From Lawsonibacter hominis (GTDB lineage: Bacteria > Bacillota > Clostridia > Oscillospirales > Oscillospiraceae): DNA of 64,000 nt. The first letter of the stretch is position 1, and each line of letters starts with the position of its first letter. This document shows, in pieces, positions 22,150-30,767 of the stretch. A program made the translations under genes and the position numbers. The notes under the pieces are model-generated. The model did not search any database. It had not been told where the DNA came from and saw nothing but the letters and a program-made list of their open reading frames with translations. The DNA is taken from positions 190,749 to 254,748 of the forward strand of contig NZ_JACOPP010000002.1 of assembly GCF_014287895.1 (NCBI RefSeq), read 5' to 3'.

Positions 22150-24165
22150 TTACTCTTCGTTGAAGTCGGCTGCGACCTCGGTACCCTCGCTGTCGGAGGA
22201 AGCCACCACGGCGTCCTCGCCCTCCGCCGCGCCGGCGCTCTGGGTGCGCTGGGCATCCTCCAGCAGGGCGCGGATGGACAGGGAGACCTTCTTGTGGTCG
22301 TAGTCAATATCCGTGATCTTCACATCCACCATCTGGCCCTCGGACAGAACGTCGCCAGGCTTGTCGATGCGGTGGTCCGCGATCTGGGAGATGTGAATCA
22401 GGCCGTCCACGCCGGGAACGATCTCGGCGAAGGCTCCGAACGTCATCAGCTTGACCACACGGACATTGGCGGTGTCGCCGATGTTATACTTGCCGGTAAA
22501 CACAGACCAGGGATCTTGGCCGCGGTCCTTCATCCCCAGAGAGATCTTCTTCTTCTCCGGGTCAAAGGAGATGACATACACCTCAACGCTGTCGCCTACG
22601 GAGACCACCTCGGAGGGGTGCTTGATGCGGGACCAGGACAGCTCAGAGATATGGACCATGCCGTCCACGCCGCCGATGTCCACGAAAGCGCCGTAGGAGG
22701 TCAGGCTCTTAACGGTGCCGCTGTAGCGCTTGCCCTCTTCAATGTTGTTCCACACCTCGGCAGCCTTGGCGGCGCGCTCCTCGGCCTCGACGGCACGGAT
22801 GGAGCCCACCACGCGGCGGCGGGCGCGGTTGACCTCGGTGATGCGCAGGCGCACCTTCTTCTTGAGCAGCTCGGACATGGCGGCATCCCGGGGCAGACCG
22901 GTCTGGGACGCGGGGATGAAGACCCGCACGCCCTTGATGTTGACGACAACGCCGCCCTTGTTTTCCTCGGTGACCACACCCTCGACGGTGGTGTGCTCCT
23001 CCCGGGCCTGCTCGATGTCGTCCCAGCTCTTCACGGTGTCAAGGCGCTTCTTGGACAGGGTGACAACGCCCTCCTGGTCGTTGACGCGCATGACATAGGT
23101 TTCGATCTCGTCGCCGACCTTTACCAGGTCCTCGACCTTTACAGTGGGATCATCGGTCAGCTCGGACACCGGTATGTAACCGGCATGCTTGGTGCCAAGA
23201 TCCACATAGATCTCCGTGGGTGCAATCCCAGTGACAACGCCCGTAACCTTCTCCCCTGTATTTAAAGTTTTGATCGACTTCTCCAGCATTTCAGCGAAGG
23301 ATTCCTCGATCTCAAAGTTTTCGTCGCTCATTTTGTCATAGACCTCCTTTATAATCCACCCAGGCGTGGACGCGCCCGCAGTGATTCCAATAGAAGCCTT
23401 CCGACACAGGTTGGAAGGTTCCAGCTCCGCCGCACGTTCGATCCAAACCGTATCCGGGCAGAGCGCCGCGCATAATTCCCACAGCCGTTTGGTATTGGAG
23501 CTGTCCCGCCCGCCGATGACGATCATAGCCCCACAGCGGGCGGCCAGCGCCTGCGCCTCAGACTGCCGTTTATACGTAGCATTACATATTGTATCAAAAA
23601 TTTTTAAGTTTGTACACTGTTTTTTTGCTTTTTCTACGCTCAAATCCCAAATCATCTGCGTGGAGGTGGTCTGAGAGACCATCGTGAGCGGAAGCGACTT
23701 CCGCTCCGGACCTTCCTGCAGCCATTGCTCCAGCTCCTGCGCCCCCTCCAGTACCACAGGGTGTCCGCACCAGCCGGCAATGGCCTGCACTTCCGGATGC
23801 GCGCGCATACCGATGATAAGCACCTGCCGCCCTTCCGCTTCGGCCCGGGCCACCAGATGATGGATGCGCGCGACGTTGGGGCAGGTGGCGTCGATCACGC
23901 GGCAGCCCCGTGCCGCCAGCGCCTGATGGACCGGCCTTCCCTCCCCATGGGAACGGATGATGACCGCCGCGCCCTCCGGGACCTGTTCGGGCGTCTCCGC
24001 CAGCGCTACCCCCTGGGCCTTCAGGCGCTCGATCACGCTGCCGTTGTGGATCACAGGCCCCAGCATCACACAGCGGCAGCCCGAACGGGCCGCCTGCTCC
24101 GCCATCTCGACCGCCCGGCGCACCCCGTAGCAAAATCCGGCGGAGCGGGCCAGCTCCAGCTTCAT
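22150..24165 (-). CDS. ispH: IspH - ribosomal protein S1 fusion
   Basis: A 671-residue bifunctional protein. Residues 1 to about 280 are 4-hydroxy-3-methylbut-2-enyl diphosphate reductase, with the three [4Fe-4S] cysteines (AGFCYGVRRA, DATCPNV, DTICNAT). After a short linker, about residues 295-640 contain four S1 RNA-binding repeats (for example GYIPVSELTDD, GMVHISELSWSRIKHPSEV, GLIHISQIADHRIDKP). The acidic C-terminal tail has no domain. This fusion is known in Clostridia; it makes the last step of the MEP pathway and an S1-like translation factor. The start at 24165 gives an ATGA overlap with plsC; no frameshift separates the two halves. Confidence 0.95.
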   Translation of the reverse strand: MKLELARSAGFCYGVRRAVEMAEQAARSGCRCVMLGPVIHNGSVIERLKAQGVALAETPEQVPEGAAVIIRSHGEGRPVHQALAARGCRVIDATCPNVARIHHLVARAEAEGRQVLIIGMRAHPEVQAIAGWCGHPVVLEGAQELEQWLQEGPERKSLPLTMVSQTTSTQMIWDLSVEKAKKQCTNLKIFDTICNATYKRQSEAQALAARCGAMIVIGGRDSSNTKRLWELCAALCPDTVWIERAAELEPSNLCRKASIGITAGASTPGWIIKEVYDKMSDENFEIEESFAEMLEKSIKTLNTGEKVTGVVTGIAPTEIYVDLGTKHAGYIPVSELTDDPTVKVEDLVKVGDEIETYVMRVNDQEGVVTLSKKRLDTVKSWDDIEQAREEHTTVEGVVTEENKGGVVVNIKGVRVFIPASQTGLPRDAAMSELLKKKVRLRITEVNRARRRVVGSIRAVEAEERAAKAAEVWNNIEEGKRYSGTVKSLTSYGAFVDIGGVDGMVHISELSWSRIKHPSEVVSVGDSVEVYVISFDPEKKKISLGMKDRGQDPWSVFTGKYNIGDTANVRVVKLMTFGAFAEIVPGVDGLIHISQIADHRIDKPGDVLSEGQMVDVKITDIDYDHKKVSLSIRALLEDAQRTQSAGAAEGEDAVVASSDSEGTEVAADFNEE

Positions 24166-24758
24166 CGCCCCGCCAGAGGCTTCAGCGCCTCGATGCGCCG
24201 CATCAGGTCTTCCGCGATGGCGCGATACTCCTCCGCAGTGCCTTTCCGTCCGGCCACCTTGGGATAATAGGGCTGCCCAAAAACGACGGGATTCAACCGG
24301 AACCATTTCTTTTCCGCCGGCATGTAAATGGGAACGATGGGTACCCCGGTGCGTACCGCCAGCATGGCCGCTCCGGTCTTGGCGTCTCCAAACTCCCCGT
24401 CCTGATGACGGGTCCCCTCGGGGAACATGAGCAGCTTCTCCCCCGCCTTCAGGTACTTCATGGCGGTTTTGATGGCCGCTACATCGGACTGTCCCCGCTT
24501 GACGCCGAAGATCCCGCCGTGCTTCAGGATCCAGCCCAGGACGGGCCAATGCATGACCTCCTCCTTGGCCATCACATGAATCTGGTTGGGCCATCCCATG
24601 GCATAGGCCACAAAAAGCGGGTCGCTCATACGGGTGTGATTGGCACAGTAAAGCGCCCCGCCCTTCGGCAGATTCTGCTTCTGGATCGCTTTGGTGGGCT
24701 TGAGTAGGCGAAACACCGGCCAAATCACAAGATAGGCCAGGATATAGACGATATTCAT
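24162..24758 (-). CDS. plsC: 1-acyl-sn-glycerol-3-phosphate acyltransferase
   Basis: A 198-residue membrane-associated acyltransferase that makes phosphatidic acid from lysophosphatidic acid. The catalytic NHTRMSDP (NHx4D) box follows a hydrophobic N-terminus near residue 40, and FPEGTRHQDG is the glycerol-phosphate-binding block. It is coupled on both sides by four-base ATGA overlaps with cmk and ispH-rpsA. The cmk-plsC-ispH order is conserved in Clostridia. Confidence 0.95.
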   Translation of the reverse strand: MNIVYILAYLVIWPVFRLLKPTKAIQKQNLPKGGALYCANHTRMSDPLFVAYAMGWPNQIHVMAKEEVMHWPVLGWILKHGGIFGVKRGQSDVAAIKTAMKYLKAGEKLLMFPEGTRHQDGEFGDAKTGAAMLAVRTGVPIVPIYMPAEKKWFRLNPVVFGQPYYPKVAGRKGTAEEYRAIAEDLMRRIEALKPLAGR

Positions 24759-25432
24759 GCCTGTAAACGCTCCTTAATGGTCTGCAAAAGCACCTGGAAG
24801 CTCTCCTCCAGGGTATTCCCGGTAGTATCCACCAGCAGGGCGTCCTCCGCCTGCCGCAGCGGAGCCGCCGCACGGCGGGTGTCGTTTTCGTCCCGCTTTC
24901 GAATATCGCGGAGCACCGTCTCATAATCGGTCTCCTGTCCCCGCTGCTGCAGCTCGGCAAACCTGCGCCGGGCCCGGTCCTGGGCCGAGGCGGTGAGAAA
25001 CAGCTTCACGTCGGCCCCGGGCAGCACCACCGTGCCGATGTCCCGTCCGTCCATGATCACATCGCCGCGCCGGGCCAGTTCCCGCTGGCGCTCCAGCAAA
25101 AACGCGCGCACCGCGGGGATGGCGGATACGTCGGAGGCGTAACGTGAAATCTCATGGCGGCGGATCTCCCGGGTGACGTCCTCGCCGTCCAGATACATAT
25201 GCTGCACACCGTCCTGCTCATACCGCAGATCGATCTCCATTCCGTCCAACAGCGCGGTCACCGCCCGGGCGTCGGTAGGCTCCACGCCCTTCCGGAACGC
25301 GCACAGCCCGACGGTGCGGTAGATCGCCCCGGTATCCACATAGAGATAGCCCAATTCCTGCGCCAGCATCCGGGCCAGGGTGGACTTCCCCGCCCCGGAG
25401 GGCCCGTCGATGGCGATACTGTGATAATTCAT
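24755..25432 (-). CDS. cmk: Cytidylate kinase
   Basis: A 225-residue (d)CMP kinase. The P-loop GPSGAGKST lies at residues 9-17; YVDTGAIYR and GRDIGTVVLP are the CMP-binding and LID-region signatures, followed by a basic RARRRF segment. It feeds CTP and dCTP pools. It overlaps the neighbouring genes by four bases at each end. Confidence 0.96.
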   Translation of the reverse strand: MNYHSIAIDGPSGAGKSTLARMLAQELGYLYVDTGAIYRTVGLCAFRKGVEPTDARAVTALLDGMEIDLRYEQDGVQHMYLDGEDVTREIRRHEISRYASDVSAIPAVRAFLLERQRELARRGDVIMDGRDIGTVVLPGADVKLFLTASAQDRARRRFAELQQRGQETDYETVLRDIRKRDENDTRRAAAPLRQAEDALLVDTTGNTLEESFQVLLQTIKERLQA

Positions 25433-26676
25433 GCGTCTTCCCCCTGGCAGTATTGAGCGGCGCCCTCTCCGGCGGCATGGCCGGTGGACCAGGCGATCTG
25501 GAGGTTGAAGCCGCCCGTATAAGCGTCCACATCCAGCACCTCGCCGGCAAAAAAGACACCCGGCAGGCGTTTGGAGGCCAGGGTCCCCGGGTCGACCTCT
25601 GCGGTCTTCACGCCGCCGGAGGTGACGATGGCCTCTGCGATGGGGCGCGGCCCCCGGATTTCCACCTGCAGCCCCTTCATGGTTTCCAGCAGCCGCCGGC
25701 GTTCCGCTTTCGTAATGGAATGGACCTTACGGTCCGCCGGGATTCCGGAGCGCTCGGCCAGGACCGGCGCCATCAGGCGGGGCGCCAGATGCTCCAGCAC
25801 ATTGTGGAGATCCCGGTTTGCATTCTCCTCAAATTCCCGCAGCAGGCGGCGGTCCAGCGTCTCCTCCTCCAGGGCCGGTTTGAGATCGATGCGAATGGTG
25901 TAATGTTCGCGCTCAAAGTCCCGCATGTGGGCGCTGGCGCTGAGGATCAGCGGTCCGGACAGGCCGAAATGGGTAAATAAAAGTTCGCCCTGAGCGGCAT
26001 AGACCGTCTTTTTCCCACTGTTTTTTACCTGCACTCCCACATTGCGAAGCGAGAGCCCCTGCATCCGGGCGCAGAGATCCCCCTCTGCCTCCAGCGGGAC
26101 CAGAGAGGGCCTGGGCGGCAGCAGGGTATGCCCCAGCGCACGGGCCAGCTCGTATCCGTCTCCGGTCGAGCCGGTCAGCGGATAGGATACGCCTCCCGTG
26201 GCGATGACAACGGCTCTGCAGGGATAGTCTGCGTGCGCTCCCTTTACCCCGGCGAGTGCGCCCGCCTCCAGCAAAAGCCCGCAGGCCCGGTCCTGCACGA
26301 TCGCCACGCGGGCCCGGCGCAGGGCGCGCAGCAGGGCGTCGATGATATCGGCGGCCTGATCGGAACAGGGAAATACCCGTCCCCCCCGCTCCGTCTTCAG
26401 CGGGACCCCCTCTCCCTCAAAAAACGCCTTCACCGACTCCGGCGGGAATCGGGTGACGGCGCTGGTCAGGAAACGGCTGTTATGGGGGACGTTCCGGAGC
26501 ACCTGCGGGACGGCGCAGTCGTTGGTCACGTTGCAGCGGCCCTTGCCGGTGATATAAAGCTTGCGCCCCAGCTTCGGGTTGCGCTCCAGCAGGGTCACAC
26601 GGGCGCCCCGGCGGGCGGCGGCAAGGGCGGCCATACATCCGGCCGCCCCGCCGCCGATCACGATGATGTCAGTCAA
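25429..26676 (-). CDS. HI0933/BaiN-family flavoprotein
   Basis: A 415-residue FAD-dependent oxidoreductase. The N-terminal dinucleotide-binding fold VIGGGAAGCMAALAAARRG is followed by the family signature GKGRCNVTND near residue 47, an inserted substrate-side domain and the C-terminal GGFNLQIAWSTGHAAGE. BaiN is one characterised relative that acts on bile acids, but most HI0933 proteins are uncharacterised, so the name should not be taken as evidence of bile-acid metabolism. It is co-transcribed between murR and cmk with ATGA overlaps. Confidence 0.9.
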   Translation of the reverse strand: MTDIIVIGGGAAGCMAALAAARRGARVTLLERNPKLGRKLYITGKGRCNVTNDCAVPQVLRNVPHNSRFLTSAVTRFPPESVKAFFEGEGVPLKTERGGRVFPCSDQAADIIDALLRALRRARVAIVQDRACGLLLEAGALAGVKGAHADYPCRAVVIATGGVSYPLTGSTGDGYELARALGHTLLPPRPSLVPLEAEGDLCARMQGLSLRNVGVQVKNSGKKTVYAAQGELLFTHFGLSGPLILSASAHMRDFEREHYTIRIDLKPALEEETLDRRLLREFEENANRDLHNVLEHLAPRLMAPVLAERSGIPADRKVHSITKAERRRLLETMKGLQVEIRGPRPIAEAIVTSGGVKTAEVDPGTLASKRLPGVFFAGEVLDVDAYTGGFNLQIAWSTGHAAGEGAAQYCQGEDA

Positions 26677-27542
26677 TTCTGCTCTTCAACCTTTTCATAG
26701 ACTTCATATTCGTCCCAGATCTGCTCCAGAGTCTCGAAGGTATGGGACAAATCGTCGTTCTTTTTCCTTCCGATGGCCACGATCAGCGCGTTGACCAAGC
26801 TGAGGGGGGCCACCAGAGAGTCCACAAAGGAAGCCATATCGCTCTTGGCCAGCAGCGTCAGGGTCGCGATGGGCGCCAGCGGGGACGCCTCGCTGTCGGT
26901 CAGGGCGAGCACGGCCGCGCCCCGGTCATGGGCAAACTGCATGGCCTTGACCGTGCGGCGGGAATAACGGGGAAAGCTGATGCCGACGATCACATCCTGA
27001 GGCCCAATGCGCAGGAGCTGTTCGAACACCTCGCTGGTGGAGGTCGCATGGACGACCGTGACATTATCAAAGATCAGGTTAAAATAGAAGCCCAAAAAGC
27101 TTGCAATGGCGGCGGCGGAACGCACGCCCAGAATGTAGATGTGGCGGGCGGAGACGATGGCGTCCACCGCCTGATCGAACTGCGCCCGGTCGGTCTCCTC
27201 CAGCGTGAGGTGAATCTTCTCGATATCCGACTGCATGACCATGGACAGGATGTCCTGATTGCCGATACGATCGTTGGAGACCTCGATGCGCTGCACGGAA
27301 GTGAGCTTGCTGCGGATCATCTCCTGCAGGGCCTTCTGCATGGCGGGATATCCGTCGTAGCCCAGCTCCGCGGCAAAGCGCACCACCGTGGACTCGCTGA
27401 CGCACACCGTTTTGCCCAGCTTGCTGGCCGTCATGAAGGCTGCCTTGTCGTAAGACTCCAGGATGAAATTTGCAATGAGCTTCTGTCCCTTGGAAAAGGT
27501 GCTCATATTCGTTTGGATCAGGGATAAGATATCTTTTGTCAT
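26673..27542 (-). CDS. MurR/RpiR-family transcriptional regulator
   Basis: A 289-residue regulator. The N-terminal RpiR HTH (about residues 1-75, KLGKTVCVSESTVVRFAAELGYDGYPAMQ) is followed by a SIS sugar-phosphate-binding domain (about residues 125-250). Ligands in this family are phosphosugars. It heads a five-gene operon with the BaiN-type gene, cmk, plsC and ispH-rpsA, and has its own promoter. The operon mixture gives no hint of the ligand. The start follows GGGAGGTCGG. Confidence 0.93.
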   Translation of the reverse strand: MTKDILSLIQTNMSTFSKGQKLIANFILESYDKAAFMTASKLGKTVCVSESTVVRFAAELGYDGYPAMQKALQEMIRSKLTSVQRIEVSNDRIGNQDILSMVMQSDIEKIHLTLEETDRAQFDQAVDAIVSARHIYILGVRSAAAIASFLGFYFNLIFDNVTVVHATSTSEVFEQLLRIGPQDVIVGISFPRYSRRTVKAMQFAHDRGAAVLALTDSEASPLAPIATLTLLAKSDMASFVDSLVAPLSLVNALIVAIGRKKNDDLSHTFETLEQIWDEYEVYEKVEEQN

Positions 27543-27581
27543 GCTGTCCGACCTCCCGGTACTCTGCCCGCCCTTGGAACA

Positions 27582-27593
27582 GAAATGCGTTTC
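27582..27593. promoter_or_regulatory. GAAA-N4-TTTC palindrome downstream of the murR promoter
   Basis: GAAATGCGTTTC lies between the -10 box and the start codon of the RpiR-family gene. RpiR proteins often bind GAAA/TTTC-type palindromes, so autoregulation is possible. It is short enough to occur by chance. Confidence 0.35.
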
Positions 27594-27600
27594 AAATTAT

Positions 27601-27629
27601 ATGATAGCGGGAAACGGGACAAAATGCAA
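27601..27629 (-). promoter_or_regulatory. Sigma-A promoter of the murR-cmk-ispH operon
   Basis: On the minus strand TTGCAT and TATCAT are separated by 17 bases, about 60 bases upstream of the first start codon. The surrounding sequence is clearly AT-richer than the neighbouring genes. Confidence 0.65.
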
Positions 27630-27648
27630 TCCTTTTTTGCAAGTTGTT

Positions 27649-28356
27649 TCACTTTTCCTGCAAAAGTGCAATTTCTTCTCCGGTCAGCCGCCGCCAGCGG
27701 CCGCTGGGGAGCGCGCCCAGCGCCAGCGCGCCCTCCCGGACCCGCACCAGGCGCTTCACCGTTAGCCCGGCCGCATCGCACATACGCCGGACCTGACGGT
27801 TTTTCCCCTCGTGGATCACCACGGACAAAACGTCTCCCCGGGGCGTCTGCTCCAGCAGCGTCACCCTTGCAGGACGAAGGGGAACGCCGTCCAGAGACAT
27901 GGGGCCGCGCAGAACGGGCAGCCCCGCCGCCGTATCCCCGTTTACCCATACCCGGTATTCCTTTTCCACCTCATGGCTGGGATGGGTCAGCCTATGGGTC
28001 AGCGCCCCGTCGTCGGTCATCAGCAGCAGGCCCTCGGAGTCCAGGTCCAGCCGCCCCACGGGCCACACCCGCGCCCCGCAGGAGCGCACCAGCTCCGCTA
28101 CGGTCCGTCTCCCCTTCTCGTCGGAGAGGGTGGTCACGTATCCCCGCGGCTTGTGAAGCATCAGATAGGTGCGCGCCTGAGGCCGCGTCAGGCTCCGTCC
28201 GTCCAGTCGGATATCGTCCCGCTCCGGGTCGGCCTTGTCCCCCACCCGGGCAGGCATTCCGTTGACGGTCACCCGGCCGGCGGAGAGATAGCACTCTGCC
28301 GTCCGGCGGGAGGCCGCCCCGCAGGCGGATAAAATTTTTTGCAGGCGTTCCTCCAT
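27649..28356 (-). CDS. rluB: Pseudouridine synthase, RsuA/RluB family
   Basis: A 235-residue enzyme. An N-terminal S4 RNA-binding domain (residues 1-60, ERLQKILSACGAASRRTAE) precedes the RsuA-type catalytic domain with GRLDLDSEGLLLMTDDGAL, whose Asp is the catalytic residue. RluB modifies 23S rRNA; B. subtilis-type homologues often sit beside scpB and ytfJ as here. A 16S-specific RsuA role cannot be excluded from sequence alone. Confidence 0.93.
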   Translation of the reverse strand: MEERLQKILSACGAASRRTAECYLSAGRVTVNGMPARVGDKADPERDDIRLDGRSLTRPQARTYLMLHKPRGYVTTLSDEKGRRTVAELVRSCGARVWPVGRLDLDSEGLLLMTDDGALTHRLTHPSHEVEKEYRVWVNGDTAAGLPVLRGPMSLDGVPLRPARVTLLEQTPRGDVLSVVIHEGKNRQVRRMCDAAGLTVKRLVRVREGALALGALPSGRWRRLTGEEIALLQEK

Positions 28357-28419
28357 GGCCCGTTCCTTTCTATGTAAAGGCCCCTTCTTCCGCGAAATGG
28401 AGCCTTTGAATCCGAACGC

Positions 28420-29520
28420 TCACCTTCCGAACCAATCCCACAGCCGTTTTATCAGACCGGCCGGACCCGAGCGGTCGTCCCGGACGTCCCGGCTGTAGCA
28501 CAGCGGGAGGTCTCCCACCAGTTCGCCGCCCAGATAAACGCGCAGGCGGCCGGCCTCCGCACCGGCGGTCACCGGGGCCTGCACCTGCTGCGGCAGCTGG
28601 AGCTCCGTCCGGAGTTCCTCTCCCCTGGCCAGCGGATAGGCCAGGCCCTCGGCCGCCTGCACCGATACCAGGCGGCATAAACTGCCCTGTACCGGAAGAC
28701 TGCCGCAGATCTGCCCCGCCTGTACCAGGACCTGTCTGGAATAAGCGGTAAAGCCGTAGTCCAGCAGAGCCGCATGGTCGTTCCAGTCGTCCGGATCGTT
28801 GAGGGTGACTGCAATGAGCTGCCGCCCATTCCGCTCCGCGCTGGAGACCAGGGTGCGCCCCGCCTTTTCTGTGTAGCCGGTCTTCATCCCGGTACAGCCT
28901 TCGTAGCGCCAAAGCAGCCGGTTGTGGTTGGTGAGGCTCCGCCCCCCGATGGTAATGGTGCGGGTGCTCACGATCCGGGCCAGCGGTTCCGACGCCAGCA
29001 CCGCCCGCGCCAGAAGCGCCATGTCGGCAGCCGAGGAATAGTGCCCTGCCTCGTTCAGGCCGCTGGGATTGGTAAAATGCGTGTGTTCCATTCCCAGCGC
29101 GACGGCTTTGTCGTTCATCCAGCCCACGAAGGTCTCCGTATCTCCCCCGCAGAAGCCCGCCACCGCCAGAGCCGCGTCGTTGCCCGAATGAAGCAGCAGG
29201 CCGTAGAGCAGCGCTTCCATCGTAATCTGTTCTCCGGCACGCAGGTAGAGCGAGGAGCCTTCCGCCCCCGTCCATTCCGGCTTGATGGTCACCACCCGCC
29301 CCAGCTCCGGCTGGGCCTGGACCGCCACCAGGGCGGTCATCAGCTTGGTAATACTGGCAATGAGCCGCTCCTCGTCCGGGTTCTTGGCGTAAAGTACGCG
29401 CCCGCTCTCGCCGTCCACCAGGATGGCGGCGGAGGCCGACACGCAGGGCGCCGCCTCCGCCGCCCGGGCGGGTGGGCACAGCAGGAGCAGGGACAGCAGG
29501 AGCGGCAGGATCCGTTTCAA
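28420..29520 (-). CDS. dacF: D-alanyl-D-alanine carboxypeptidase (DacF-type PBP)
   Basis: A 366-residue secreted penicillin-binding protein. A signal peptide (MKRILPLLLSLLLLCPPARA) is followed by the serine peptidase S11 domain with the active-site triad motifs SITK (about residue 59), SGN (HSGNDAA, about residue 113) and KTG (MKTGYTEKAG, about residue 212). A C-terminal PBP5-like beta domain and a probable amphipathic membrane-binding tail (LIKRLWDWFGR) follow. It trims stem peptides of peptidoglycan; neighbours ytfJ and scpAB suggest the sporulation-associated DacF type. Confidence 0.94.
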   Translation of the reverse strand: MKRILPLLLSLLLLCPPARAAEAAPCVSASAAILVDGESGRVLYAKNPDEERLIASITKLMTALVAVQAQPELGRVVTIKPEWTGAEGSSLYLRAGEQITMEALLYGLLLHSGNDAALAVAGFCGGDTETFVGWMNDKAVALGMEHTHFTNPSGLNEAGHYSSAADMALLARAVLASEPLARIVSTRTITIGGRSLTNHNRLLWRYEGCTGMKTGYTEKAGRTLVSSAERNGRQLIAVTLNDPDDWNDHAALLDYGFTAYSRQVLVQAGQICGSLPVQGSLCRLVSVQAAEGLAYPLARGEELRTELQLPQQVQAPVTAGAEAGRLRVYLGGELVGDLPLCYSRDVRDDRSGPAGLIKRLWDWFGR

Positions 29521-29560
29521 AAAGCATCACCTCGAACAAGCGATGCCGTCAGTATATGCC

Positions 29561-29968
29561 TCAGAAGGACTCTTTATCCCCCTTGTCCTGCTGCTTCTCA
29601 AGGAAGCCGGTGACCTTGTCGATCACGTCGGGCACCATCTCCACCACCCGGTCCACCGTGCTGGCCGGCGGCGGCGCCACGGGCAGGAGCTTGACCGTAT
29701 CCCCCTTCACGATCAGGAAGGCCACAGGAGACAGGTTCATGCCCGCCCCGCCGCCGCCGCCGAAGGCGTTGTCCTCTTCCGGCTTCTGGTTTTTGGTCGT
29801 AAAGTCGCTGCCGCCGGAGGCAAAGCCCACGCTGAGCTTGGAGACGGGGATGATCGTGACCCCATCCGCCTGAATGGGCTGGCCGATGATGGTGTTTACG
29901 TCCGCGATCTCGCGGATCTTCTGCATGGTGGTGGTCATCAAATCTCCGATGGGATGCTGCTTTTCCAT
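29561..29968 (-). CDS. ytfJ: GerW/YtfJ-family sporulation protein
   Basis: A 135-residue protein with the YtfJ hallmarks: HPIGDLMTTTMQKIREIADVN near the N-terminus, GVTIIPVSKLSVGFASGGSD, and a Gly-rich FGGGGGAGMNLSPVAFLIV stretch. In Bacillus the gene is sporulation-induced and GerW has a role in spore germination. The start at 29968 fits the family; an upstream GTG/ATG at 30007 is not preceded by a good RBS. It lies between the DUF2953 gene and dacF, the usual clostridial context. Confidence 0.93.
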   Translation of the reverse strand: MEKQHPIGDLMTTTMQKIREIADVNTIIGQPIQADGVTIIPVSKLSVGFASGGSDFTTKNQKPEEDNAFGGGGGAGMNLSPVAFLIVKGDTVKLLPVAPPPASTVDRVVEMVPDVIDKVTGFLEKQQDKGDKESF

Positions 29969-30132
29969 GTTTAACCGCCTCTTTCTGTATTGGTTGAAGT
30001 TTTTCACAGGCCGCGCCGCAGCGGGCCGCCTGCGGCTCTTTGCCGGGCGCTTGCCCCGCAGCTTTATGGGGAACGCCGGAAGCGCATTCCGTATTCCGGA
30101 CGTTCCGCGCCTTCTTCTGACGCAAACGGTCC

Positions 30133-30762
30133 TCAGGAATCGCTCTTGGCGAGGGGCGCGGCGCCGGTCTTATGTTCCGCCTTATATTCTGCGAACAGGC
30201 GCAAAAACCGCACCGTCAGTCGTATCCCCATGTGCAGCGCCGTTCCGATGCTCAGGGTGAGCTGCGCAAACAGCACAACGGTGGGGCGCTGCGCCTGAAA
30301 GTCCACCCTTGTACGGATACACCGTTGCTGCACATTGAAATTTTGCTCGATCAGAGGCCAAATCATACCGAGGAATGCGTTTGCTCCGCCGAACGCCATG
30401 GCCGCCGCCGCCGGGTCCGCCGCCGCCACCGTCAGATCCAGCCGGAGCACGTCGATGCGGATCTTGCGCTTCATGCGCCCCGCGGCCTCCGCAATCAGCG
30501 GCAAGAATTTTTTCACCAGAGCCACTGAGCCTCCCTTTGGGGCCGGTTCCTTGGCTGCGGCGCCGTTCTTTTTTCTTTTTTTTCGCGCGGACCCGGCTTT
30601 TGTCCCGTTTCCTCTGCGGGGGAAGACCGTAAGCAGGAAGGGGCCCGTCTTGACACGGACCGTCACGCCGGAGGCGGCGTACTCCACCTGCGCCCCCAAT
30701 CGAACGAAGGACAGCAGTACCAGTACCAGCAGAACGATTCCCAGTATGAACAGCGCCTTCAC
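30133..30762 (-). CDS. DUF2953-family membrane protein
   Basis: A 209-residue protein of the DUF2953 (YtfI-like) family, found beside ytfJ in spore formers. One N-terminal transmembrane segment (residues 3-20) is followed by a beta-like stretch, a very basic insert (GSARKKRKKNG) and a C-terminal part with IRTRVDFQAQRPTVVLFAQL. It starts with GTG at 30762, ten bases after GGAGGAGG and five bases after the scpB stop. Function is unknown; sporulation is suggested only by its neighbours. Confidence 0.82.
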   Translation of the reverse strand: MKALFILGIVLLVLVLLSFVRLGAQVEYAASGVTVRVKTGPFLLTVFPRRGNGTKAGSARKKRKKNGAAAKEPAPKGGSVALVKKFLPLIAEAAGRMKRKIRIDVLRLDLTVAAADPAAAAMAFGGANAFLGMIWPLIEQNFNVQQRCIRTRVDFQAQRPTVVLFAQLTLSIGTALHMGIRLTVRFLRLFAEYKAEHKTGAAPLAKSDS

Positions 30763-30767
30763 CGGTC

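Noticed and set aside
24166..24960. Upstream extension of the ispH-rpsA frame to 24960
   Set aside because: The extension is out of frame with and antiparallel in composition to plsC and cmk coding sequence on the same strand; the IspH start motif and ATGA overlap with plsC fix the start at 24165.
25429..26676. Bile-acid role for the BaiN-like flavoprotein
   Set aside because: HI0933-family proteins are widespread; no other bai gene is in the window and the gene sits in a cmk/ispH operon.
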